Shown: positions 22,783 through 43,139 of the stretch, piece by piece
Position numbering within the stretch: the first letter of the stretch is position 1
How the letters are laid out: each line of letters opens with the position of its first letter
Origin: Tillus elongatus
Lineage: Eukaryota; Arthropoda; Insecta; Coleoptera; Cleridae
Assembly: GCA_964006375.1 (NCBI GenBank)
Contig: OZ023267.1
Span: 27,836,739 to 27,900,738, forward strand
Reading direction: 5' to 3'
Length of the DNA: 64,000 nucleotides
Program-made: the position numbers and the translations under genes
Notes under the pieces: model-generated
The model's database searches: none
What the model was told of the DNA's origin: nothing
Seen by the model: the letters and a program-made list of their open reading frames with translations, nothing else

Positions 22783-23180
22783 CTAGAAAATAATTCATTG
22801 TATTAGAGGACTCTTAATTTTTCATAGAAACATTAATTGGCTGTATTTGGCGAGACCGTTCGGTACTAAATACGGATGTAGAAACTTCTTGTCTGGATTC
22901 ATAAATGCTTCTTTTATTCACTGCAATTGGTGTCGGATTCCACGGCATCGTATAAGATAAAACCGTGTATATAGAACACAACAAGCACATGTGAATGCAC
23001 AGACGAAGTGGCAAAATGCTTAAAATATACAGAATATATTTTTATAAACAACTTTCATCATGTGTTATAGAATCTATTTTTAATCAAGTAAGAGTGTTGT
23101 AAGGCCAGTGCTAGTTTTTACATATCTCTTTTTTAATATCGACAGTCACAGTTTCTCTGGGATTGAGTGAAAGTTCACTA

Positions 23181-25829
23181 TACAGTGTGTTCAAACTGGA
23201 TGAAAATGTATTGCTATCTCCGTTACTATTAGAGATAGGGAGACGGTTAAATTAGGAATGTTTCGTAGAATTTTATGCGCGTTCCAAATATGACTTGTAT
23301 TTTGCCCTGCCTCTTTTCGTTTTCGAGGTATGTCGATTTCTTTTTCTTCAATATCTAAGTAGGCGTTGATATGACATGGTTAAAACTTGCACATTATCAG
23401 GACACTTTCTATAGAGTAATCATTTTGTGCTATTCTCAACTTTGTATTGTCATTTGTTTTTGAGCCACAGGTACCAACGTTTGTTTTTGTTATGGTAGCC
23501 ATATTGGATTTTTTGCTCATATGATAGCCTGTTAAAAGAGCTTTCCAACAACATGCTTGAGAAATCTTGTAATTGTACTGACAATTTTGAGAAACCCGTC
23601 TTGCGGATAGCAGGCTCTGAAATCCAATACCAGAAAACAAATGACAAAAAAAAGTGTTCAAAAAGCAGTAGGCCATGGAGTCTAACAATAGACTTCTACT
23701 TTTAAAATACTTTTCCGTAATGATTCACGATTTAAAAAAAATAGGAACTTTGAGCACACCAATGAATCGGACCATTATTACAAATGATATTTTACATTAC
23801 AACATTATCCTAAAAAATTGTTATAATTTAATTAAATAGGTAAACCTAGTAAATAACTAAATTTACTAACAAAACGTAATAAAAAGCGGATTAATTATTT
23901 ACGTAGACTCCTTTGAAAATTGTTTGATTTTTAAAGAAAGTCAACTGAAAAACAACAGAAGAAAGGTTGCTATGGATATAACACTATCGCGACAATTATG
24001 AATACTGTCATTCTTAAGTATCTGGACAATTTGAGGTGTATTTAACACGTTGCTTAAAATTTTGCACAAAATAGTTGGATTCCTGTTTATTTTAGATATT
24101 ATTCAACAATATGTTCAGTAATGAAGAATATTTTGACATGTTGGAATGTTATATTCGTTCTAACCAAAATACTGAGGCAGCTGCAAATTCATATCAAAAC
24201 AACTATCCAGAAAGACGACAACAAAACACAAAATATTTCGCAGGATAGTGACCAATCTATTGAACGACGATGGCTTCCACGCAAAGAAATTACCAATGCC
24301 TAGAAACGAAGAAACAAATAATGCCGTCTTACAGGTTTCAAACGAAAACCCTCCGCAAACTGTTCTGTTTTATGGTGTACAAATTGACGTTCCAAAAAGT
24401 ACGGTACACCGCGTATTAAAACCAAGTCATTACCATCTATACAAACCTACAATCGCACAAGGCTTAAATGTTGACGATTACCCTAAGTGACTCTAATTCT
24501 GCAGATGGTATCAAGGACAATGTCACCAAGATGAATATTTTCGTTTGAAAATAATATGGACTGATGAATCCAGATTTACAAATTGTGGTGTGTATAATCG
24601 CCATAATAGGCATTATTGGGCAAATGAAAATCCAATTCAAAGGAAGAAAGACGATAGCAAGGCACATTTGGTATTAACGTTTGGTGTGGCTTATTAGGTA
24701 AAAAACTGCTATTTATATTTGTAGATTAGGCAGTTAATTTAAAAAAAATGAGGTAATTTCATTGTTGGTCCGTTCTTTTTTCTTAAATAATTTAACTGGG
24801 GAAAGGTATCTTAATCTATTGAGAAATGGTATTTTACCAACAATTAGAAAAGTTCAAGATAATTTAGACGAGATTTGGTACCAACAAGACGGTTGTCCAG
24901 CTCACAATGCTAGGATTGCTAAAGAATTTTTGTACCAAAATTTTGATAATTGTGTCATTTGTAACACTGGGCAGGTTATTGGCGTGCTCGAAGTCCTGAA
25001 AGAACACCCATGGATTCTTATTTTTTTGGCACTCTGAAGAATGGTGTATATAAATTCAATCCACCACCAAATATCAATGAATTACGAAACAGAGTCACGG
25101 AAGCTATAAATCATATTAACCAAAACACCCTCACCAGAGTTTGCAGGCATGTATCAAAAAGGTGTATAAAGTGCATTGAACAAAACGGTGGCCATATTGA
25201 ACAATTTTCTAAATTGTGTATTTTTAAGTTTCTATTTTATTATTTGTTGAGTTCTGTTTCTAATTGTGTTGTTTTGGAGAGTTTAGGTTTCTATTTGTTA
25301 TTGCCGGGTTTCGTTATTAAACTGTTTCACGTCATATTACCTAGCATTATTACCTAATTAAGTATTGTAAATTAAATCACAATATTTTTTTATCGTGAAT
25401 CATTACAGAAAATTATGTTAAAGGTAGAAGTATTGTTAGACTCCATGGCCTACTGCTTTTTGAATACCTTTTTTGTCATTTGTCTTCTGGTATTGGATTT
25501 CATAGCCTACTATCCTCAAAACGGTTTTTCTCAAAATTGACAGTGCAATTAAAAGATTTCTCAAGCATGTTGTACATCAGTGGAAAGCTCTTTTAGGAGG
25601 CTATCACATAAGCAAAAATCCAATATGGCTACCAGAACAAAAACAAACGTTGGTACCTGTAGCTCAAAAACAAATAACAATACAAAGTTGAGAATAACAC
25701 AAAAAGATTACTCTGTAAAAAGTGTGCTGATAATGTGCAAGTCACAAAACATTGCTAATTTAACCGTCTCCGTATCTATAATAATAACGAGATAGCAATA
25801 CATTCCCATCCAGTTTGGGACACACTGTA
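23181..25829 (+). mobile_element. IS630/Tc1-mariner-like transposon with ~400-bp terminal inverted repeats (M1)
   Basis: The ends read TACAGTGTGTTC-AAACTGGATG and its inverse GGGACACACTGTA, flanked by TA on each side (23179-23180 and 25830-25831). The inverted arms extend to about 23700 on the left and start at about 25430 on the right, and include words such as GTATTGCTATCTC, ACTTGCACATTATCAG and GTTAGACTCCATGGCCTACT. The left arm carries about 120 bp extra near 23260-23380. It encodes the transposase below. Confidence 0.85.
24111..25357 (+). pseudogene. M1 transposase (IS630/mariner-like)
   Basis: From ATG 24111: MFSNEEYFDMLECYIRSNQN, an N-terminal HTH. Catalytic blocks follow in shifting frames: IIWTDESRFTNCGVYNRHN (first D, about 24550-24600), IWYQQDGCPAHNARIAKEFL (second D, about 24873-24930) and RARSPERTPMDSYFFGTLKN (about 24988-25045, third acidic position). 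The C-terminus has LTRVCRHVSKRCIKCIEQNG and GGHIEQF. Several frameshifts (near 24245, 24490, 24690 and 25000) interrupt it. Families with this SPxxTPxD block cut and paste at TA sites. Not functional as read. Confidence 0.8.
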
Positions 25830-25884
25830 TAGTGAGTTTCAAGGCACAGTGATTTTGGAATAGGTAGAGTAAAAAGACTAGGGG

Positions 25885-26575
25885 CATGCACAACAAGCCA
25901 AAGGCTGCACTGCTATCGTGGCGGCAAAGCCGCGGACGAGCCCTGAGGGAAAAATGGATTTGTAAAAGATATGACACTCGTTTCATACGCTCCAAAAAAA
26001 ATTAAGCTGAAATATTGGTATCAAGCATGCACCATTATGGCAGTTTAGATCCAGAAACAAAAAAACTTGAAATAATAGCCAGGTACAACCAGGTAAAAGG
26101 AGAAGTAGACACGCTAGATCAAAAATCTGCAGACTACCCACTTGGTAGACGCACCGCAGGCAGCCAATCGCTTTGTTTGGAGCCATTCTGAATTCTGAAT
26201 ATTAGCGCAGTCACTGCGCATGTGCTGTGCTATTCAAGAAAACACAAAAACGCTGACAGGCTAACCTACTTGGAAATATTTCTTTATAACTTGTTAAAGC
26301 GCAGCTAATGAGAAGAATTTACAACAGTAAACTATCCACTGAACTATGTTACACAATAGGACGTATTCTAAATAAAGAAGGACCAGCTAAGGAACGGGCT
26401 GAAGAAGATAGAAATGTTTTGGTGTTGGAAACAAGAAGAATATGTTATATTTTTACACACAAATTGAACAGAAAAACTAATCAGCTCTGTTCTTAATGTA
26501 GAAAGCCAATATGTGCCGGATGTACGATTAGAGTTTGCAACAATTGTGCAAAAGACAAAGAATGAAATCAAGTGT
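25885..26575 (+). pseudogene. piggyBac transposase, C-terminal part
   Basis: Frames give SMHHYGSLDPETKKLEIIAR, YNQVKGEVDTLDQK, YPLGRRTAGSQ..., then MRRIYNSKLSTELCYTIG, LNKEGPAKERAEEDRNVLVL and RKTNQLCS-CRKPICAGCTIRVCNNC, ending near TGA 26563. VDxxDQ, GRRT and the cysteine-rich C-terminus are signatures of the piggyBac family. Stops and shifts break the reading frame. It is possibly the same family as the piggyBac at 2300-4956, but no overlap exists to prove it. Confidence 0.8.
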
Positions 26576-26929
26576 TGTGTTTTTCACTGCTTATTTTTCG
26601 ATTTTATGCTCATTTTGTTATAATTCTACTCTCCTACAAAGCATTTAACTCAATTTTCCATTTAAAAGTTGAGAATAGATGATTTTGCGTGTCATTTCAA
26701 CAGTGATTGTGTTTTTGTGTGACGAATTTGAATAAAAACTGTCTCGTCTACACACATATCTGAATGCTTCATTTTTGACAAGTCATGTAACATATAGTTG
26801 AAAACTCTCAATGAATAACTTACTTCAGTTACACAAGAAAAATATTAAGAAGTCGTTAAAAAGAAGACCCGGCATTTTGACCCTCACTTTACCAATTATG
26901 TCCCAGGTTATAACCATACCGGTTAAGAG

Positions 26930-27145
26930 TCAAACTACGTTGTTTTCTCCGACAAAGCTAACATTTGCCTGAATGGTAGTGCAAATAGACACAATTGTCA
27001 ATATTGGTCGGACAGCAACCACCATTGGATAGAAGAAATTTGTACCCAATATCGTCGGAATTATTAGTCATCATGTAATTGGACCCTCCTTCTTTGAATG
27101 GGCTTTAAAAGGTTCACGGTATAGTAACATCCTATTTTGTTGAAA
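26930..27145 (+). pseudogene. Mariner-like transposase fragment (M2)
   Basis: A short frame reads VVFSDKANICLNGSANRHNC, QYWSDSNHHWIEEICTQY and VIGPSFFEWALKGSRY. This is the first-Asp block (FSDxAxxxLNG...NRHN) through the IGPxFFE block of insect mariner-like transposases. The rest of the enzyme is missing. Confidence 0.65.
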
Positions 27146-28429
27146 AGGATGCATCTTCTTCAATAAAGTAGGATGTTACGATTTTCCTAAAGAAATTTAA
27201 TGAAAAGCTGATTGTTTTCGTTCTTGCCAAAGGTATTTTAAAAATAATTAACAGCATCAAAAAGTACTCTGAATACGCTTTTCAGAAATCTACCGCATGG
27301 CCGATGTTGCTACTTAAGAAACTAAAGGGTTGTCATCTTTCAAAAAGGAGATGCTTCAAAATTTTTTATGTCTCCACCAAATGGTCGCACTGGTATGCAA
27401 CCCCACATATTTTGAGTCCGATGCCTTTCCCATGTAAAAGTTATGGCCTCGTTGCCTTACTTGTGCGCAAGCTTGTATATTCTACACCGGTATTTATTTA
27501 TTTATTTATTTATTTATTTATTTGTGTATCAGTTTATATTTACAGCGTGCAGTATAAAAAAGCCTGAGGTTGTGCTTGTACCAAAAAATTTTAATAAACT
27601 ATGATCTCTAAAGTTCCAGCTGCCAAATAATGTCACTCAAAATTTGACCCTAATGGGAGCTCTTGTCTTGTTTATCACCACCGGAGCTATTAGAGCCATG
27701 GATAGTAAATTGTTATTTGACTATAGAAAATATTGATCTTTCCATCTAAATCTCATTAAAATCTTATAATGCAACACACAATTTTAGACATTTTACTAGA
27801 ATTTGACATGTTACATTAGATTTTCTTAGGATATTTAAGTAGAACCAGCTTATATCTCAGCATGATTCTCTTGCAGATTCTTCTGAAAATTAGAATTTTA
27901 TATTTGACCTGTATCTCAGTAGAATCTAATTTTGTAATTTAAAGTAAGTAAGTAATACAGTACAATTTTGGACCGCTAACTGTTAACCAGTATGTAATTA
28001 AGTGTCTGATAAACAAGAGCTGGCGATTACCAGATAATCGAATAATGTTCCATCTCATCTGGTCGTTTGGTTAATTACACTTCTATATTATGTTCCTGTA
28101 TCTATTACAAGTAGCTAATGCGAGGTCAGTGTAATACATGTAATAAACTGGGTTGCAATAATAAGCTTAGTTTTCAAATTTTAATGCCAGTTTGCGGCTA
28201 ATTTCGATACTGTCTGATGTTTAAAACTGCCAAATTCCCGTGCAATTATCAATCATCTGTATAACTGTTTACAAGTGCTTACTTTTTCTCATTAAAATAT
28301 TCAATCAGCCATAAATACTGCACAAACATATATAACTATTATGTGGTTACCTCAACATTGTGGGATAAAAGAAGACAATCTAGCAAGACATTCAGCAACA
28401 AATCAAGTTTCTGTATTCTAAAGGTTAGC
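27146..28429. other. Intron DNA, no gene recognised; short hairpin and (ATTT)n
   Basis: An almost perfect hairpin spans 27124-27179 (GTAACATCCTA ... TAGGATGTTAC), and (TATT)n lies at 27491-27523. Other frames are not recognisable. Confidence 0.4.
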
Positions 28430-30121
28430 GAGTATTAAACAGTGGCGCAGCATCCACAGGATGGTGTAAATTCACGCAGCAGCAAATTGGGTACATCTCA
28501 TAGACAGCCGATAGGAAACGATAAGTCGTACGCTTTATCCAGGATAAAGCTGCTCAACCTGGAGTATAAGATCGTTCTACTTCGTCCATTTTCCCTCCAC
28601 CTTAAATATAATAATTGTGAGGGTAGTATCAACTGGAGCTGAGAAATCTACGACAAACAGGATAATGCCAGGCTTATTAGGATGGTAATACAATCATCAA
28701 AGGGGCACATTATATAGATGCACGTAATTGGTACACTCCATCAACGAAATGCAATTGAAAGTGGATAGGAGTCTTTGGGAATTGATGACAGACTCCACAG
28801 CTGTTATAACCATTGCTACGACTACTCGCTACTAAGTACCAGAATGGTGGAAAACACCACAATTTCCTGAACACGTAGCGGAGGCCTAAGCAAAGCTTGA
28901 GCATGGACACATCTAAGAGGGGTTCGGGTGTTAGATTAACACTCTGAGTATTATAAAAGTCTGAAGGACCTAATTGAATAGGCGTCAGTCGCTTTCCGCA
29001 ACCCGTGGCCAGGTTCAGGATGTCATTAGTACCTAAGAGAGGAACTATGGCTCGGTGACTTAGAATCAATATAATAACGCATGAAGTGCCAGATCAATTA
29101 TCAAACACGGTACTGCATAACCAGGGGGGTTATCAGCACTATAACACTTCTGTAAACAAAACGTGAGCTCAAGCAACACAAACCCAAGCAATGGTATGGT
29201 CAGCAAATAGTAATGCCAGATATAATATCGACCCATAGATTCACAAATTCAACAGCGGTAGCATAAGAATTATGCTACGATAAAAACAATGTGCTGTATG
29301 GTAATAGAGACCGATATAAACACAGTTATGTCATATGGGTAATCAATGGTAGTTAATATCACTAGCTATTAATTAACATCAGCTGTTAAATCACTAGCCT
29401 GTGAGCTCACTAACCATTTACATACGGTATAATAACCTAATCAGGTTCAAAATGGTTTACCTGAGGGGCGTGAACAAGGAAATTAGTGTTCGAAATCAGT
29501 GTTACCTACGTAACGAGTAAACCAAACCACCAGAATTAAATTGCAAGAAGTGTGAAGCGCCACTCACAAGGTAAACAATAATGAACTTCACTGGTTGGGG
29601 TTTACTGAAAACTTGTAGGTGAAGCCTCCTCGTAGGGTTTTTGTCCCTATTACCAAAGAAGTATAGCTAAACGACCCTATAGGTCAGTAATTGTGAACAA
29701 TAAAGAACTAGGAATGAGGTTATACATCTGACAACAAGTGACACTCAATATATTCACTTAAATCGATTACACTATGGTGGCATCCACCAGGTCCACCGAA
29801 TTATCGGCCGGTCATCGCTGACAATGACGTTAGCAGTGGCTATATGTCAAGCAAATTTAACTGACAATAAAAATGGCACAAGAAAGGATATCTTTATCGT
29901 GGCAATGGCACAAACTATATCACTCAACTAGCTGAATTAGATCAATGAGATGGTTGTTGTAATACTCATCTGAGCAGACGGCAGCCTCATAAGCGTACTC
30001 TAGACGCACCAGATCTGAGCATCACGGCTCGCTTGCTACATTCAAGCATCAGCGGACATCTATTGTAACGACCATATACGTTATTCTCAATTACTCTGGA
30101 ATGGCAGTGGCCCTAAAACGC

Positions 30122-31247
30122 GAACATTATTATACTGGGTGTAGGTACCAGCCTGACCTGAAGGACGGCTTTATTTTATAAACTCAACCTGGTGGCAATG
30201 ACCAATAAAAATGGCTGTGGCTACTATAGCACCTGCCGGCCTAAACATCTGAACCAGAAGACCACTCTATGCGACTCTCCACGTACACATGCGCTACAAA
30301 TTCAATCATGCCAACCCATAGACATCGGATCGTCACTCCGCTAATAACCATAGAATATAACTAACCGTTGCACAGAATAAATAAAGACAGCAGATGACCC
30401 CCACGCAAACATTACTATACTGGCTGTAGGCACCAGCCTGACCTGAAGGACGGCTTTATTTTATAAACTCAACCTGGTGCCAATGACCAATAAAATGAAT
30501 GCGGCTACTATAGCACCTGCCCGCTTAAATATCTGAACCAGAAGAGCGCTTTATGCGACTCTCCACGTACACATGCGCTACAAATTCAGTCATGCCAACC
30601 CATAGACATCGGATCATCACTCCGATAATAACCATAGAATATAACTAGCCGCAGCACAGAGTAAAGAAAAACAGCAGATGACCCCCACGCGAACATTATT
30701 ATACTGGTTGCAGGCACCAGCCTGACCTGAAGGACGGTTTTATTTATACACTTAACGTGGTGGCAATGACCCATAAAAATGGCTGCGGCTACTATAGCAC
30801 CTGCCAGCTTAAACATCTGAACCATAAGAGCGCTCTACGCGACTCTCCACGTACACATGCGCTACAAATTCAGTCATGCCAACCCATAGACATCGGATCG
30901 TCACTCTGATAATAACCATAAAATATAACTAGACGTTGGAGAGAATAAAGAAAGACAGCAGAGGACCCCCACGCGAACATTATTATACTGGCTGTAGGCA
31001 CTAGCCTGACATGAAGGACGTCTTTATTTTATAAACTCAACGTGGTGGTAATTACCTATAAAAATTGCGGCGGCTACTATAGCACCTGCCGGCTTCAACA
31101 TCTGAACCAGAAGAGCGCTCTATGCGACTCTCCACGTACACATGCGCTGCAAATTCAGTCATGCCAACCCATAGACATGCTGCTAATAACCATAGAATAT
31201 AATTAGCTGTTGCACAGAATAAAGAAAGACAGCAGATGACCCCCCGC
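30122..31247. repeat. Four tandem ~285-bp repeats
   Basis: Units start at about 30122, 30408, 30691 and 30976 with (G)AACATTATTATACTGG-TG and contain ACCAGCCTGACCTGAAGGAC, CTACTATAGCACCTGCC, CTCCACGTACACATGCGCT, ATGCCAACCCATAGACAT and GACAGCAGATGACCCC in the same order. The last unit lacks about 14 bp near 31180. Divergence between units is a few percent, mainly substitutions. Confidence 0.9.
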
Positions 31248-32445
31248 ACCACTGTATGTTTACCATAGACCTAATAAAATGATACGAGCAGAAGTACTGA
31301 AGGGATCACCTGCTCGAGGATTATGGACGAACACAGACACCGTCTGTGTCAACCTAAATAACCCACTCACGTGAAATCACATTAAATGGAAACAAAACCT
31401 TTGAAAGTGATGTATTAAAAAACAAAAAACAAGTTACGACATCTAAGTCGTAACACTATCTACCTTCCAAATGACTTAAACAGTACAATGGATGAGTGGA
31501 CGATCTCGAGTGCAAGCATCTTTGTTTGTGGAGAAGCCAGCGGGTATCTTTATATAATTGGCACAACGCTTCTACTGTTTATTTTATAACTCCAAAGGAG
31601 TAACTAATGAGTGGAATGGCAAGTATGTTGATCATCATCACTGTGTTTGCCTTGGACAGTTCTGAATTACAGATACGTCGGAACCGGCTTGTATACTTGC
31701 CGCGGGAAGTCTTTTTTGTTTTTGTATTGCCCTGAATGTCAGATAACTCAACACCCAGCTATATGTAGGTATCTACGACAACCAGTTGTTTTATGATGTC
31801 TCTTAAGTAAGTTGCTCGTCATTTTAGTATGCTTGCATTCTTATTCTCGACACAAAAGAAGATGGGTGTGGTGTAACGAAGTAGATATTTTCAGAACAGC
31901 TGTAGATATTTAAAGCGACTGTTCGAAAATAAACATAATATAAGTCACACGGGTAAAAATTGTACGCAGTTAAAATAATTATTTTATCATTAATATTTCT
32001 TAACAAGTACGCATTTCGAATTATCGCGGCAGAGTAAAAACATATCTGCAGAAGATAAGGATTAAGTATCTACCACCGATTAGGATTTTTCATCTGGTGA
32101 CTGGAGAGACGATAACGACGAGGGGCAGAAAGAGTTCATCGTTTGCCGTAGCGTGGTTAAATTTATAGCTCGAGTTCCGCATCAGTGAATTAAAAGTCCG
32201 CTTGTTCAAATTATAACAGAGTATTAGGATACAGTACCGCCCGTCCCGTTGTTGTGTAGAACAATTTTGACTCTAGTAATTCTTCCGAATATAGTTTAGG
32301 TAAGAACCTTTTAAGTTTTTCTTATTGTATTTATATATAGCGAATTTTCGGATATTTTCTCAGATCCGTGTGTCTCTCCGGTGACGTCGATATCGTGGGA
32401 TCGAGCGCAATCTCCTTCCGTTCCCATATCCTTTTATTGCTGGCG

Positions 32446-32585
32446 TTTCGTAGAACATTCGGAACGTGATGCTGTAGCTAACACAGACTTTTCGAGTCTA
32501 TTACGTACGACCGTTTTTCGTAGAACATTCGGAACGTGATGCTGTAGCTAACACAGACTTTTCGAGTCTATTACGTACGACCGTT
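32446..32585. repeat. Exact 70-bp tandem duplication
   Basis: 32446-32515 (TTTCGTAGAACATTCGGAAC ... ACGTACGACCG) is repeated without visible change at 32516-32585. A recent event. Confidence 0.9.
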
Positions 32586-33335
32586 CTGATTCGACTCTTG
32601 TCTGGACGCTGTAAGTACACAAGCAGGCTTAGGTCGAGTTAGTACGAGGCAATATCCTTCCACAGGGTGTTCCCCTATATTCCTTCCCGTTCCTTGTCGA
32701 CGCCCCGACGTCGGGGCGCTTGATCTCGCGATACCGGCTTCGACGGATAGACGCCATTTAGTTATTTGAGGAGCGTTTCTTTAACCGTCACACTTAACGG
32801 CTGCATCCACGAGTCGTAAACCACAGTACTCGGAGTTTCCGCCTGCGTGTCTTCCGTATTTCTTCTCCGTGGGCAATAATTAATTTTGTTGGCTCGTCAT
32901 CAGTGATATAATTTGTTTTAGGATAAATTAACGTAACAAGTACCATTCAGATTGTGAAAATATCAGTGAATTGTACCGTATCATTGGTTAATAAATATTG
33001 TGGAGAGTATATTCAGTCTATATTATAACCGCAAATAAATCTGCTACACCCATACAGACTTTCAGAAGGTCAGGGAAATACCGGGGGAGCGATTAAAGCC
33101 CGCAACCTCGGAGGTATCTATACGGCCTGTTATATCATAGGCTACCGGACCCTCTCTACAGAGCTATCCAGGCCCTCTGACCACAACTGTGGCCAGAGCC
33201 TTGTGACGAGGTCGCAGACATCCTCGCAGGGAGTAAACCCTTTCGAAATCTGGCGCTCGAGACCGTTCCCCTTATCCGTTGATCCGTTCCACTAAATAAT
33301 TCACCCCGTGAATCAAGGCCTCGTTACAGTGGTAA

Positions 33336-33788
33336 AATGTTCAGTAAGTAGTAATTTATAACAACTTTTTGGACATAATACTTACAGTAACCAGCTACAC
33401 TTTAAGGAGCCCAATTCTTAAGCAACCAATTCTTAGATCTATTGGTCAATTCGCTAACAAGCTTGGATTCATCAGATTCTTCATAAGCTTTTTAGTTAGT
33501 CTTTGTTGATACATACTGCATACTTTATAAGTGGAACAATCGTCTGGTATAAAAAATGTGTGGTGGCAAACTGGATTCAGGGTGCATTAATCAGTGCTCT
33601 TTATAGGCATCAACTCCACATACAATTTTGTAATTTTAAATAAAAGAACATAAAATAGGTACGTGTATAAAATATATGTTTTAGTCAACATTTGGGTTGC
33701 TAAGTTAGTAGGGTTGAAAGGAAACTTAGCTACATGAGTTTTTTTTTTGATAGATAGGTTCAGAATGACGTGCTGAATGTAAAAAAAC
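33336..33788. other. Intron DNA, no gene recognised
   Basis: AT-rich sequence between the balanced-composition block and copy H4. No repeat partner was recognised in this window. Confidence 0.4.
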
Positions 33789-35430
<1,642 letters not shown>

Positions 35431-35557
35431 AGAATCATCAAAATGGGTTCACCTAGAAAAAAGTTCTGAGGTAACACACATAAAAAAACATACAGGCGAA
35501 TTGAGAACCTCGTCCTTGTTTGAAGTCGGTTAAAAAAAAAGCAAATAAAAGGTATTT

Positions 35558-35629
35558 GGGCTTGTCCGGGATTTGAACCTGGGAGCTCCCGCACTCTAAG
35601 CGGAAATCATACCTCTAGACCAACGAGTC
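35558..35629 (-). tRNA. tRNA-Pro-like sequence with AGA anticodon (probable pseudogene)
   Basis: The minus strand reads GACTCGTTGGTCTAGAGGTA, a 5-bp anticodon stem with loop TTAGAGT, and GGTTCAAATCC (B box). The body matches insect tRNA-Pro, whose loop is TTAGGGT (AGG); here the anticodon is AGA. The acceptor stem has two mismatches (positions 2-71 and 5-68). A T-run follows about 15-20 nt downstream and could serve as a pol III terminator. It is probably a tRNA pseudogene or a SINE head. Confidence 0.6.
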
Positions 35630-35717
35630 AGTTGTTGGAGCTTTAATTTAATGTCGTATTCCAGCGGGCGTTGTAATTATTTTAGTCATAATTAATGTTT
35701 AATCATTTATTTATATA

Positions 35718-37060
<1,343 letters not shown>

Positions 37061-37061
37061 C

Positions 37062-37180
37062 ACAAAATCTTTACAAACTAGGAGGGCAGAAGTGCCGCCA
37101 TTTTGAGAAAAACCGTTTCGGCCCATATCGACGTAACCGTGCACTTTAGGCTAAAAATGGTAATAAACTTTATTGTAGAT
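37062..37180 (-). repeat. Dispersed repeat Y, copy 1
   Basis: Reverse complement of about 46697-46822; shared words are AGGAGGGCAGAAGTGCCGCC, AAAACCGTTTCG, GTGCACTTTAG and AATAAACTTTATTGTAGATA. No coding capacity. Confidence 0.65.
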
Positions 37181-37182
37181 AA

Positions 37183-38346
<1,164 letters not shown>

Positions 38347-38595
38347 TTGTATATGTTAGAGGGAACAAAGCCGAGTTTGCAGCCTGTCGATTTCCCACTC
38401 TTGTCACCGTCCAATCACAAACAAAATTTTGAATAACGCGCTAATGTGTTTTGTTTTGATTCGTTCCCCCAACCACTCTTGAAGTTATTGTCAGCTGTCA
38501 ACAAGTATTTGAAGTGTTTGTTGAATTGCGATTAGAGGTTATCTTGTGTGTTTTGCCGTTTTTTAGCAGTGTTTTAAGAGTGTAAAAGTTAAAAA

Positions 38596-43091
<4,496 letters not shown>

Positions 43092-43139
43092 TTCAGTGTA
43101 CATTTCAAGTACTCCTATGTCCTTCAAATAATGTTATCA

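Larger units (their letters stand above)
28430..33335. mobile_element. Non-coding, less AT-rich block, possibly LTR-retroelement-derived
   Basis: Base composition is visibly more balanced than in neighbouring DNA, and no protein of a retroelement is visible. It contains four ~285-bp tandem units (30122-31247), an A-rich stretch followed by GTTACGAC...GTCGTAAC (31433-31454), an exact 70-bp duplication (32446-32585), an 18-bp perfect palindrome (32701-32718), AATAAA near 32990 and TGGCGCTCGAGACCG at about 33252, which resembles a primer-binding site. TGTAACGA at 30064 and TCGTTACA at 33321 could be LTR ends. The interpretation as LTR or UTR of a large element is tentative. Confidence 0.35.

Noticed and set aside
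28710..29069. 119-codon minus-strand frame in the composition-shifted block
   Set aside because: No recognisable domain and no neighbouring exon signals; such a frame can arise by chance in less AT-rich DNA.
30122..31247. Tandem repeats as a CRISPR array
   Set aside because: Units are ~285 bp without a repeat-spacer pattern, in animal DNA.
33240..33270. TGGCGCTCGAGACCG as a proven primer-binding site
   Set aside because: No LTR ending in CA directly upstream and no gag downstream could be read; kept only as a hint in the block's entry.
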